Source: CBDUQP01 sp965369385 (GTDB lineage Bacteria > Planctomycetota > Phycisphaerae > SM23-33). Taken from it: a stretch of 12,302 nucleotides of DNA. A model generated the notes under the pieces. The model saw only the letters and a list, made by a program, of their open reading frames with translations. It did not search any database and was not told the DNA's origin. Positions 1 to 6,904 of the stretch are shown here, in pieces. The DNA is taken from positions 1 through 12,302 of the forward strand of contig CBDUQP010000107.1 of NCBI GenBank assembly GCA_965369385.1, given 5' to 3'. Position 1 is the first letter of the stretch, and each line of letters starts with the position of its first letter. The translations under genes and the position numbers were made by a program.

Positions 1-910
1 GGGCGTCGATACTTTGATTGCCTTGACGCAGCTGCGACAGCCTCGGATACACAACGGTAACAATGGCCACCGGCGCGATAAGCAGAATCGCATCCACTAT
101 CCTCTTGCCGTACTGCAAGTACGACAGATGACCACTCGGAAGATTCGAAGCAAGAGCATTGTCAACGAGCCCACTGATGTGGGACAGTATCGCTCCCAAT
201 GCGAGGGGCTTCATGAGCCCATGCACAGCCCTGATGGACTCCCTTCCCGAGGGAGTACTCACTCGTTTGAGCAGCGAATGTCGCTCGGGAAAGAACGGCA
301 ACTGCAAGAGAAGACAGCCGGCCGCAACAACAGCCAACGATGGCCCAATCGAGTTCAGGCCCAGCACAGGCATAAGGACGAGCATGCCCACGACTAATCC
401 ACACTTCACTGCGGCATCACTCGCGGCTGACAACACGAACCGGCCTCTCGCATTGAGAAGCGTGCATGTGACGGCCATAAGGCCCAGGAGAACAATACCG
501 GGCGCAACCCACCGCAACATAGCTGCCGCAACGTGTTGATCGGAGCTCCCAAAACCCGGCAGGAGTCCCCGGACGACCCAAGGAGCGGCGACTGCAGTCA
601 CGAAGACAATCAGTGCGAGGAACTTGCCGACACTGACTATCCCCCACCGAAAGAGGGATGCCGTGCTCCCGTCGGCTCTCAACATCGCCTTCGTGTACAC
701 TGGCAACAAGGACGGCGAGACGATCTCTCTTACAAGAAACACCGCCGCCCAGAGTATGCCCATCACTCCGAAATAGACGTCGGCTGACCTGGAAGTACCG
801 AAGTACGTGGCAACAACAATCTTCTCGGCAAACCCGAAGACCTTTCCGCATATGGCAAGCGCCGACACTCCAAGAGATGCGGCGGCCAGCCTCTTGGCTT
901 CAGATGTCAT
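1..910 (-). CDS. MurJ/MviN-family lipid-linked oligosaccharide flippase, C-terminus cut by window edge
   Basis: The frame opens with ATG at 910 and stays open to the left edge, giving 303 residues with no stop, so the 3' end is missing (MurJ proteins usually have about 500 residues). Many hydrophobic helices are visible, for example near residues 45-60, 92-113, 132-152, 168-184 and 188-206. The N-terminus has the family pattern: GFAEK at 26-30, YFGTSRSAD at 36-44 with the conserved Asp44, and SLLPVY at 67-72. Residues 248-292 (GLVDNALAS, YGKR, VYPRLSQL) match the middle of MurJ. The usual arginines of the SRxLGxxR segment are replaced (K23, E29/K30), which argues for a dedicated exopolysaccharide flippase rather than the housekeeping lipid II flippase. 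It would move undecaprenyl-linked glycan to the outer face of the inner membrane. It starts 63 bases after the preceding glycosyltransferase, in the same frame but behind a TGA. The upstream AGG is a weak ribosome site. A Wzx of another MOP branch is the main alternative. Confidence 0.87.
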   Translation of the reverse strand, partial: MTSEAKRLAAASLGVSALAICGKVFGFAEKIVVATYFGTSRSADVYFGVMGILWAAVFLVREIVSPSLLPVYTKAMLRADGSTASLFRWGIVSVGKFLALIVFVTAVAAPWVVRGLLPGFGSSDQHVAAAMLRWVAPGIVLLGLMAVTCTLLNARGRFVLSAASDAAVKCGLVVGMLVLMPVLGLNSIGPSLAVVAAGCLLLQLPFFPERHSLLKRVSTPSGRESIRAVHGLMKPLALGAILSHISGLVDNALASNLPSGHLSYLQYGKRIVDAILLIAPVAIVTVVYPRLSQLRQGNQSIDA

Positions 911-973
911 CTCTTGCCTCGTCTCGCCATGGACGCTTCCGCTATTCGCATCGCCCAGATGTGGAACTTGCCA

Positions 974-2128
974 TCATCTCATGTGCCTGCAAACGTCTCG
1001 ATATTCTGTAACGACCTTCTCTACTTGCCGGCTTGGCATATGCATCTGTCGATAGCGTTCATATCCGTTCTCTCCCAGCCTATTTCGGAGGTCCGAACAG
1101 GAGGCCAGGCGGTCGACTGTGTTTGCGATCACGTCAACGTCATCAGGAACCATGTACCCTGTCTTGCCATCATCCACAAGTTCACGAATTCCCGCCACGT
1201 TTGTGCCTATCACGGGCCTCCCGGCACGCATAGCCTCCAGGATCGCGTATGGTTGCCCTTCGGCCGTGGAACACAAGACGACAATGTCAGCCGCCAGATA
1301 CAATTGTCTTGTGTCGCTCGCATGTCCGAGTAGGCTAATCCTGTCAAGCAACCCTCTGCTTGCGATTGCTCGCTCAAGATACTGCCTCAGCGGCCCGTCC
1401 CCAACAACAAGGAAGATAGCATTCTGGGTCTTCGACGCCTCTGCAACTTCGATGAATCGCTCAACTCCCTTGTACCATTCGAGACGCCCAACAGTCATCA
1501 CCACGACAGCATCCGCGCCAATACCCAACTCTCTTCTTACAGCCACACGAGCCTCGTCGCTGTAGCACTCGCCGCTGTCAGTCAAGTCCTCAAGTGCATT
1601 CCGCACTACCGCGCACTTGGCCCGGGGTACGCCCACCCTCGCAATTGCAGCATCTGCCTCTTCACGGGAGACTGCACAGATGCGCGTGGTTATCAGGCCG
1701 AGAAACCTCTCCAACCACAAATACAGCGATCGCTTGATGGTGCTGTCACACCGAATGAAGGCGAAACAATGGGGCGTGTGTACACTCGGCACTCGCCCAG
1801 CAAGCCAAGCAGCAATCCTGCCCAATGCGCCCCCCTTCGAAGCATGTGTATGGATGATATCATACTTATCGCGCCGGATCAGTCTGTATAGACGCCACAG
1901 AGCACGCAAGTCAGCCCACGGTCTGATGGCTCGACTCATTGGCATAACGCGGACGTCCACTCCGTCTTGCCTGAGACGATCTATTGCGGCATTGGCGTCT
2001 GGCCATGACCTCCGGTCAGAACACACCAGGGACACCGTGATTCCACTTCTGACCAATCGCGGAAGGACCGTGAGCATGTAGGTCACGATCCCGCCCGTGA
2101 AGGCCTCTGTTATGTGCAACACTCTCAT
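974..2128 (-). CDS. GT4-family glycosyltransferase (384 aa)
   Basis: This is a GT-B fold, retaining glycosyltransferase of family GT4, expected to add a sugar from a nucleotide donor to a lipid-linked intermediate on the cytoplasmic face of the inner membrane. The N-terminal domain has the glycine loop TGGIVTY at 11-17 and the segment HTHASKGGALGR at 93-104, typical of a GT4 subgroup found in exopolysaccharide loci. The C-terminal donor domain has VGRLEWYKG at 213-221, GDGPL at 243-247 and a complete E-x7-E motif (E290, E298) followed by PVIGTNVAGIREL. The length is normal for the family. The ATG start overlaps the stop of the preceding gene as ATGA at 2125-2128, which suggests translational coupling. 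The donor sugar and linkage cannot be read from the sequence. Confidence 0.93.
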   Translation of the reverse strand: MRVLHITEAFTGGIVTYMLTVLPRLVRSGITVSLVCSDRRSWPDANAAIDRLRQDGVDVRVMPMSRAIRPWADLRALWRLYRLIRRDKYDIIHTHASKGGALGRIAAWLAGRVPSVHTPHCFAFIRCDSTIKRSLYLWLERFLGLITTRICAVSREEADAAIARVGVPRAKCAVVRNALEDLTDSGECYSDEARVAVRRELGIGADAVVVMTVGRLEWYKGVERFIEVAEASKTQNAIFLVVGDGPLRQYLERAIASRGLLDRISLLGHASDTRQLYLAADIVVLCSTAEGQPYAILEAMRAGRPVIGTNVAGIRELVDDGKTGYMVPDDVDVIANTVDRLASCSDLRNRLGENGYERYRQMHMPSRQVEKVVTEYRDVCRHMR

Positions 2129-3366
2129 ACGGTAGCAACTGAACGAAGAAGCCGTGACTCATTCATCAGCTCGACTATCCGGGCATTGTTGCAATCAGAG
2201 CTAAACTCCCGCTCAAGTCGGAGCCGGGCAGCATTAACGAGACGTTCCTTCAAATCGTCATCACACAGTATCCTGCAGAGGGTATCTGCGAGCTCTTCGC
2301 TTGCAGCTGGCGTCGTCAGCAAGCCCGTCTCCTGATGCGTGACTGCCTCTCGTATTCCCGGAAGGCTCGATGCCACCACCGCAAGGCCGCATCTGAAGGC
2401 CTCGAGGACCACATTCGGAGTGCCGTCCCTGTCACCATCGTCCGCGACTACAGAGGGCACAGCAAGTACGCTCGCTCCGTCCATCAATGCCAATATGCTG
2501 TATTGATCACGCCACCCGCAGAAATCCACGTGCTCATGGACATCGAGGGATCTCGCCAGCTTCGTCAGTCTGGCCCGCTCAGGCCCATCACCAGCTATCA
2601 CCAGTCGCGACATGGGCAACTTCTCTCGCACCTGAGAGAACGCCCGCAACAGATGATCGAACCCTTTCTTCGGAACCAGCCTCCCCACTGCGAGGATAAC
2701 ATTCGGTTCCTTCACATCCTTTGTTTGGCCCTCATTCTCAGATCGCGATAGCTGTTCGCGACCATCGACGCCATGTCTGACAAGATGAATCCTGTCATGC
2801 AGATCCACAGGAAGCCTTCTCTTGAGATCTTCCGTCCCTTGGTCTGTGCACACGACAATGAACTCTGCCGACCTGGCCTTCGCTTTGATGGCACCCGCTT
2901 CCACAAAGATGTCACGTGCATGTGCTGCACAACTCATTCGCTTCTTTGTGACGGCCGCGATTCCCAATGCGATGCGGGCAGGCCAACTGAGGAAGTATGC
3001 ATGAACATGATCGATGTCCGTCGCGTCCAACTCTTCGATAAAGAACGCGATTGTGTGAACATTCCTCAGCAGGCTCAGGCTCTCCCTAGGCGATTCCATG
3101 CAAACTCTCGCCAGAAGCGCCGCGAATCTCAGGAGTCCCAACGGGTATCTCCTCACAAGGCGACATACACCATAGATAGCCTTGAAGGATACTGCCCTTG
3201 GCCGATAGTGAGCTCGGATCGTTCTCGTCTCCGCTCCCGACGATGGCTGCCGGCGTGCGGCAAAGACGGCCACTTCCCACCCTTCCCGCAGGAGATACTC
3301 GATTTCCCGAACGGCGAAGGTTTCGCTTCGAGATGGGAAATCCGTCAGCAGGTAGGCCACCTTCAT
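2125..3366 (-). CDS. GT4-family glycosyltransferase, WcaL/AmsK-like (413 aa)
   Basis: The opening YLLTDFPSRSETF (5-17) is the hallmark of the WcaL/AmsK-type group of GT4 enzymes that act on colanic-acid-like and other exopolysaccharide repeat units. AHARDIF at 148-154 is the usual acceptor-domain loop. In the donor domain VGRLVPKKGFD (227-237) and GDGPE (259-263) are present. The E-x7-E motif is written D314-x7-E322 (DGTPNVVLE), an Asp variant that I believe is common in this subgroup, so it need not mean loss of activity. The gene is linked to both neighbours by 4-base ATGA overlaps (3363-3366 upstream, 2125-2128 downstream). The exact sugar is unknown; I avoid naming it wcaL because orthology cannot be shown from this window. 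Confidence 0.92.
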   Translation of the reverse strand: MKVAYLLTDFPSRSETFAVREIEYLLREGWEVAVFAARRQPSSGAETRTIRAHYRPRAVSFKAIYGVCRLVRRYPLGLLRFAALLARVCMESPRESLSLLRNVHTIAFFIEELDATDIDHVHAYFLSWPARIALGIAAVTKKRMSCAAHARDIFVEAGAIKAKARSAEFIVVCTDQGTEDLKRRLPVDLHDRIHLVRHGVDGREQLSRSENEGQTKDVKEPNVILAVGRLVPKKGFDHLLRAFSQVREKLPMSRLVIAGDGPERARLTKLARSLDVHEHVDFCGWRDQYSILALMDGASVLAVPSVVADDGDRDGTPNVVLEAFRCGLAVVASSLPGIREAVTHQETGLLTTPAASEELADTLCRILCDDDLKERLVNAARLRLEREFSSDCNNARIVELMNESRLLRSVATV

Positions 3367-3929
3367 TGGCTATCGGGACCGCCCCTGAGAACGAAAAGTA
3401 CTGTGCTTGCCAAGATTTTCATATCCAGACAGAAGCTGGCTTCTCGAAGATACAGGAGATCATACGCCATTTCCTGATGTATGTTCTTCCGGCGACTTGC
3501 TCTCATCTGCCATATTCCCGTCAGCCCTGGAGTTACGCTAAGCCGTCGTCTGTGATTGTGGTCGTATGATCGAACGATCTCGGGCAGTTCCGGCCGTGGG
3601 CCCACAAGGCTGACCTTACCTGAGAAGACAGAGAGCAACTGAGGCAACTCATCTACTCTGTGTCGGCGAAGAAATCTGCCGATCAGCGTCGACTGGAGCT
3701 CGCCAGTCACTCGATTCGGTCTCATCGTTCGCACTTTGGGTATGCGGAACAGCCTCCCGTCCTTGCCAACTCTCGGTTGAAACAGGAGCGGCGACCATCC
3801 GTCGCAGATCAGAACCATGGTCAGAACAACAAGAACGACCAGAACTGTAGGAATCAGGAGCATGATACCGATCAACACATCCAGAGTGCGTTTCGCAGGG
3901 CTATCCAGATATGGCGACAACTCCTGCAT
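3363..3929 (-). CDS. Small polyprenyl-phosphate sugar-1-phosphate transferase (PglC-like)
   Basis: This would be the first enzyme of the lipid-linked pathway: it moves a sugar-1-phosphate from a UDP-sugar onto undecaprenyl phosphate at the inner membrane. It belongs to the bacterial sugar transferase family (PF02397 type). At about 188 residues it is only the catalytic core, as in monotopic PglC, without the multi-helix N-terminal domain of WbaP/WcaJ enzymes. One hydrophobic segment lies at 18-41 after KRTLD. The signature RVGKDGRLFRIPKVRTM spans 53-69, the catalytic Asp93-Glu94 dyad sits in VDELPQ, GPRPE is at 110-114 and GLTGIWQ at 135-141. I chose ATG at 3929: the preceding stop ends one base before it and GGTGG lies 7 bases upstream. 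A GTG at 3947 would add six residues but has no ribosome site. The substrate sugar is not determinable. Confidence 0.93.
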   Translation of the reverse strand: MQELSPYLDSPAKRTLDVLIGIMLLIPTVLVVLVVLTMVLICDGWSPLLFQPRVGKDGRLFRIPKVRTMRPNRVTGELQSTLIGRFLRRHRVDELPQLLSVFSGKVSLVGPRPELPEIVRSYDHNHRRRLSVTPGLTGIWQMRASRRKNIHQEMAYDLLYLREASFCLDMKILASTVLFVLRGGPDSQ

Positions 3930-3930
3930 A

Positions 3931-5070
3931 TCAAGCCACCGCCGCACGGCTCACGGATTCATAGATGGACTGCATCGCAGATGCACAACGCTCCCAAGAG
4001 AACAGCCTGCTTCGGAGATATCCAAGTTGAACATATCGGTCTCTGAGTTCTGAATCGGTCAACAGCCTGACGATGTGGTCAGTCAGCTGCGCGGGATTGC
4101 TCGGCACAACACGCAATGCCGCATTCCCCAAGGTTTCTCCGAGGGAACCACATTCAGTGGAAATCACAGGCGTCCCACATGCCATTGCTTCCAGTGGAGG
4201 GAAGCCAAAGCCTTCACAGATGGATGGACAAACGTACACATCTGCCATCTGATACACACCCGGCAGATCCTTCCGATCTACATAGCCGGCCGGAACAATG
4301 CTCCCGTTGTGTTCCTGCTCCCGAATCTTGCGGAGGACAGCTCTGGATCGCCATGCTCGCTTGCCAACCAACACTAGCTTGTGCGGCAACCCATGTCCGC
4401 GAACACGCCTATGGGCCTCAAGCAGGGTTGAGAGCGATTTCTTGGGTTCCACATTACCAACATGCAATAAGTATCTGTCCGGCAGGCTATACCTCGTACG
4501 GATCGAGTTCAGCCGATCCGTGCAGAGCCGCTCGCAGAATGGCTCATCAATACCAGGATACACGACGCTCATTCGGTCCTCGGACAACGCCACGTGCTTC
4601 TTCAACATTTCGCCAGTGAAACTTGAAACAACTGCGATGCTGGCGGCTGTCTTGACACTCTTTCTCAAGAGTCTGCCATAATAGACACTGTTCAGACGCG
4701 TGCACCACTCAGGGTGGTCTAAGGCTATAGTATCATGGACTGTGACGACATACGGTATCTTGGAGGGAGTAATCGGGCATACATAGCTTGGGCAATGCAG
4801 AACATCAAGATTTAAGCGTTCTGCAAGTCTCGGTAGCTGTCGGTGCTCCCAGAGTATCCTGCCAACTCGCCCGAACCTGTATCGTGCCCGTACTACTCGT
4901 ATGCCGTCACAGTTGGCCACGTACTGGCCAAGCAAATCGGGGGCATTCGTAATGACGACATATTCGTTCTGAGGTTCATATCTCGCCAATGCCTCGATCA
5001 GTCCCAAGCTGTAATACTCGACACCTGATGGAAAGCTATCCTTGCACTGAAAGCTGATCCCTATCCGCAT
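3931..5070 (-). CDS. GT4-family glycosyltransferase, mannosyltransferase-like (379 aa)
   Basis: This GT-B enzyme belongs to the GT4 subgroup often annotated as mannosyl- or rhamnosyltransferase in O-antigen and exopolysaccharide loci. Visible motifs are SGVEYYSLGL at 15-24, WEHRQLPRL at 74-82, VVTVHDTIAL at 108-117, and YPGID at 171-175. In the donor domain VGNVEPKKSL lies at 204-213 (a characteristic form of the GR..xxKG loop) and a complete E-x7-E at E286-E294 (EGFGFPPLE). It starts at ATG 5070, one base after the TGA of the preceding gene (pattern TGAGATG), and ends one base before the ATG of the sugar transferase, so reinitiation along the message is likely. Assignment to mannose transfer rests on general resemblance only. 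Confidence 0.93.
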   Translation of the reverse strand: MRIGISFQCKDSFPSGVEYYSLGLIEALARYEPQNEYVVITNAPDLLGQYVANCDGIRVVRARYRFGRVGRILWEHRQLPRLAERLNLDVLHCPSYVCPITPSKIPYVVTVHDTIALDHPEWCTRLNSVYYGRLLRKSVKTAASIAVVSSFTGEMLKKHVALSEDRMSVVYPGIDEPFCERLCTDRLNSIRTRYSLPDRYLLHVGNVEPKKSLSTLLEAHRRVRGHGLPHKLVLVGKRAWRSRAVLRKIREQEHNGSIVPAGYVDRKDLPGVYQMADVYVCPSICEGFGFPPLEAMACGTPVISTECGSLGETLGNAALRVVPSNPAQLTDHIVRLLTDSELRDRYVQLGYLRSRLFSWERCASAMQSIYESVSRAAVA

Positions 5071-5071
5071 C

Positions 5072-6214
5072 TCACGCCTCGCCCTTAGTCGACGGAAGCA
5101 AGCTTTCGTACAACTTGTGTATCTTCTGCGACATGGTATCTACAGAGAACCTGCGAAGAGCGTCTTCACGTGCATTGCTGGCTATTCGGGATGCCACCTC
5201 GGGATTGTCGATGAATGTCAGCATTGCACGTGCCAGCGCGTCAGGATCGTTTGCAGGAACCAGAATGCCAGTTCGTTCGTGGTCGATTATCTCTCCGGGC
5301 CCAAACGCGTCAACCGCAATCACCGGCACTCTATGCAGCATTGCTTCTAGCACGACCCGTCCGAATGGCTCGCAGTCGGCAGTATGAACAAGACAACTCA
5401 CAGCGTCCCATATGGATTCAATGTCGTCCTGCCACTGCACGAATCGGACATGCATCTCAATACCGTCTTCCGCTATGGCGTCGAGCAACGTTTGCCTGTA
5501 GCGGCGGTGGACTCTCGCTGTGTCGTCTCCAACGATCCAGAACTGAGCATCACATCTCTTTCTGACAACTCGCGAAGCTGCCTGCACGAACAGCAACTGC
5601 TTCTTCCATTCAACAAGTTGCCCGATGTTAGCGAAGATGAACGGTGGACACGATACAGTGTCATGCTCGGCTGAAGAGTTCCTTTGACTTGTGTTACTCG
5701 GCGACTTGCCCTCGACCGCATTGTGGATTACATGCACTTTCTCTGTGCCGACTCCCAATTCAGTCAAGTGCTTCCCGACGGCATGGCTGACAGACACGAT
5801 AGCTACACTAGCCCGGCCGCAAAGCCTTGCCATCCATCCGATGCGGCAAACGTCACGTGCATGCCAGATCAGGCGACATCGATAGCACAATACGGCAAGC
5901 AGGCAGATCACTGATGCGTAGATATTGTTCGCATGAATAATATCAGGCCGCACCCGAGAGCATATCTTCCTGATCTGAAAACTCAGACGGACAAGCTCCA
6001 CAATCCCGACGATCGACATGAATGAAGCCGATCTCCGTGAGACTAAGCCGTGACATGAACAGCCGCGTTGCATCGCCTTTGCCAACAGCCAGCTGCCATG
6101 AGGGCAAATCACGTCCACGCGGTGTCTATCACTGAGAGACTCTATCAGTGTAAGGAGACTTCTCTCGGCTCCACCACTGCGATCCCCAAGGCTCACATAC
6201 AGAACATGGCTCAT
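5072..6214 (-). CDS. GT4-family glycosyltransferase (380 aa), first of the sugar-assembly block
   Basis: This is a GT4 enzyme with the glycine loop RSGGAERSLLTL at 12-23, DIIHANN at 91-97, WHARD at 117-121, IGQLVEWKKQ at 197-206 and VGD at 228-230. E-x7-E is at E282-E290 (EPFGRVVLE). About twenty polar residues at 170-190 form a loose linker between the two domains. The frame is open up to a GTG at 6301, but the family pattern begins at ATG 6214 (MSHVLYVSLG), so I prefer that start. Its ribosome site is poor: a purine run (AAGGAAGAAGGG on the coding strand, 6232-6243) lies about 17 bases away, farther than usual. It is the first glycosyltransferase after the antiterminator gene, and the gap before it is the only sizeable one in this half of the window. 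The sugar is unknown. Confidence 0.9.
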   Translation of the reverse strand: MSHVLYVSLGDRSGGAERSLLTLIESLSDRHRVDVICPHGSWLLAKAMQRGCSCHGLVSRRSASFMSIVGIVELVRLSFQIRKICSRVRPDIIHANNIYASVICLLAVLCYRCRLIWHARDVCRIGWMARLCGRASVAIVSVSHAVGKHLTELGVGTEKVHVIHNAVEGKSPSNTSQRNSSAEHDTVSCPPFIFANIGQLVEWKKQLLFVQAASRVVRKRCDAQFWIVGDDTARVHRRYRQTLLDAIAEDGIEMHVRFVQWQDDIESIWDAVSCLVHTADCEPFGRVVLEAMLHRVPVIAVDAFGPGEIIDHERTGILVPANDPDALARAMLTFIDNPEVASRIASNAREDALRRFSVDTMSQKIHKLYESLLPSTKGEA

Positions 6215-6322
6215 TCTCTGAACACGTCTCGCCCTTCTTCCTTGAATCACTTTGCCATTCAAGGCAACTGACGCAGCCCCAAAGCCCTGATGGGGACACA
6301 CCTTTCAGCAGCAGGTGTCGGC
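6215..6322 (-). promoter_or_regulatory. Gap with three successive possible hairpins before the glycosyltransferase block
   Basis: Between the antiterminator stop and the preferred ATG at 6214 the sequence holds three short inverted repeats in a row. They are acacct (6298-6303) with aggtgt (6313-6318), cccca (6277-6281) with tgggg (6291-6295), and ttgcc (6252-6256) with ggcaa (6263-6267). Stems are 6, 5 and 5 base pairs with loops of 9, 9 and 6. No run of T follows any of them on the transcribed strand, so none is a standard intrinsic terminator. Placement right after a NusG-family gene suggests a pause or antitermination site, but that is inference. If translation starts at GTG 6301, most of this is coding. 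Confidence 0.35.
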
Positions 6323-6904
6323 TCACAATACTTCAATATCAACAGCATCCACCTCGACAGCCATAGATTTGCCAATAAGGGGGACTGACAGGATTATTTT
6401 ATGCTTGCCATTTCGCTGCTCCAGAACGCCTGAGAGTCCCTTGAGCGGCCCGCGAATAATGGTCACTTCGGCGCCAACCACAAGCCTTGGATACGGATCA
6501 CACTTGAGAGTACTGTCCAAGGCAATCCGAATACAATCGATCTCTTCATCTGGTATAGGCTCAGGCTTGGTATTGAAACCGACCATGCGGACAACCCCTC
6601 TTGCCTGAAGCACATCGACCCGGTCTACCAAGTCAATATTCACGAACATATACCCAGGAAACAGGGGCTCGTCAACCACCACAAATCGGTCAGACCATTT
6701 CTTCCTCCTGCTGACGATCGGAAGCCATGAAGTAAGGCCTCTCGAATCCAGCTCAGCAGAAACCAGTTTCTCGTGACGACTTCGTGTTTGAACTGCGTAC
6801 CAACGATGAAGCTGCTGACTTGCAGCATCTTCGGATATCTGAGCCCCACCCTCAACAGTATTCCTGACACCAAGGGCCTCTTCGGAACAACTACCTTTTT
6901 TCAC
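6323..6904 (-). CDS. NusG-family transcription antiterminator, UpxY/RfaH-like
   Basis: This is a specialised NusG paralog that would bind RNA polymerase and keep it elongating through a long polysaccharide operon. After a variable 33-residue leader, the NGN domain begins at RWYAVQTRSRHEK (34-46). It continues with LPIVSRRKKW (61-70) and the strongly conserved DEPLFPGYMFVNID (78-91), and ends with GVVRMVGF and the PIPDEEI segment (117-122) typical of UpxY-like proteins. The KOW segment follows: VVGAEVTIIRGPLKGLSG at 142-159. I chose GTG at 6904 because AAAGG at 6914-6918 lies 9 bases upstream; a TTG at 6913 is possible but the same site would touch it. The gene overlaps the end of the preceding TPR gene by 14 bases. 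Unusually, it is not at the head of the operon: at least four genes precede it. Confidence 0.93.
   Translation of the reverse strand: MKKGSCSEEALGVRNTVEGGAQISEDAASQQLHRWYAVQTRSRHEKLVSAELDSRGLTSWLPIVSRRKKWSDRFVVVDEPLFPGYMFVNIDLVDRVDVLQARGVVRMVGFNTKPEPIPDEEIDCIRIALDSTLKCDPYPRLVVGAEVTIIRGPLKGLSGVLEQRNGKHKIILSVPLIGKSMAVEVDAVDIEVL

Noticed and set aside
417..851. Minus-strand open frame of 144 codons in another frame
   Set aside because: It lies inside the flippase gene; its Arg/Cys/Ser-rich translation has no family motifs, whereas the overlapping frame from 910 gives a clear membrane transporter.
974..976. In-frame TGA between the glycosyltransferase and the flippase as a broken fusion gene
   Set aside because: Both neighbours have complete family-like ends and starts, and the 21 codons between them show no domain character, so an ordinary gene boundary is simpler.
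914..1333. Plus-strand open frame of 139 codons covering the gap at 911-973
   Set aside because: Most of it is antisense to a confident glycosyltransferase and no ribosome site or family motif supports it.
2773..3477. Plus-strand open frame of 234 codons
   Set aside because: It is antisense to the WcaL-like glycosyltransferase, which shows full GT4 motifs; the plus-strand translation is rich in Arg, Cys and His without recognisable structure.
6277..6295. Intrinsic terminator after the NusG-like gene
   Set aside because: The stem is only 5 base pairs and no run of T follows on the transcribed strand.
6215..6301. N-terminal extension of the first glycosyltransferase from GTG 6301
   Set aside because: The 29 extra residues have no counterpart in the GT4 pattern, which begins at the ATG at 6214; it remains possible because that ATG has a weak ribosome site.
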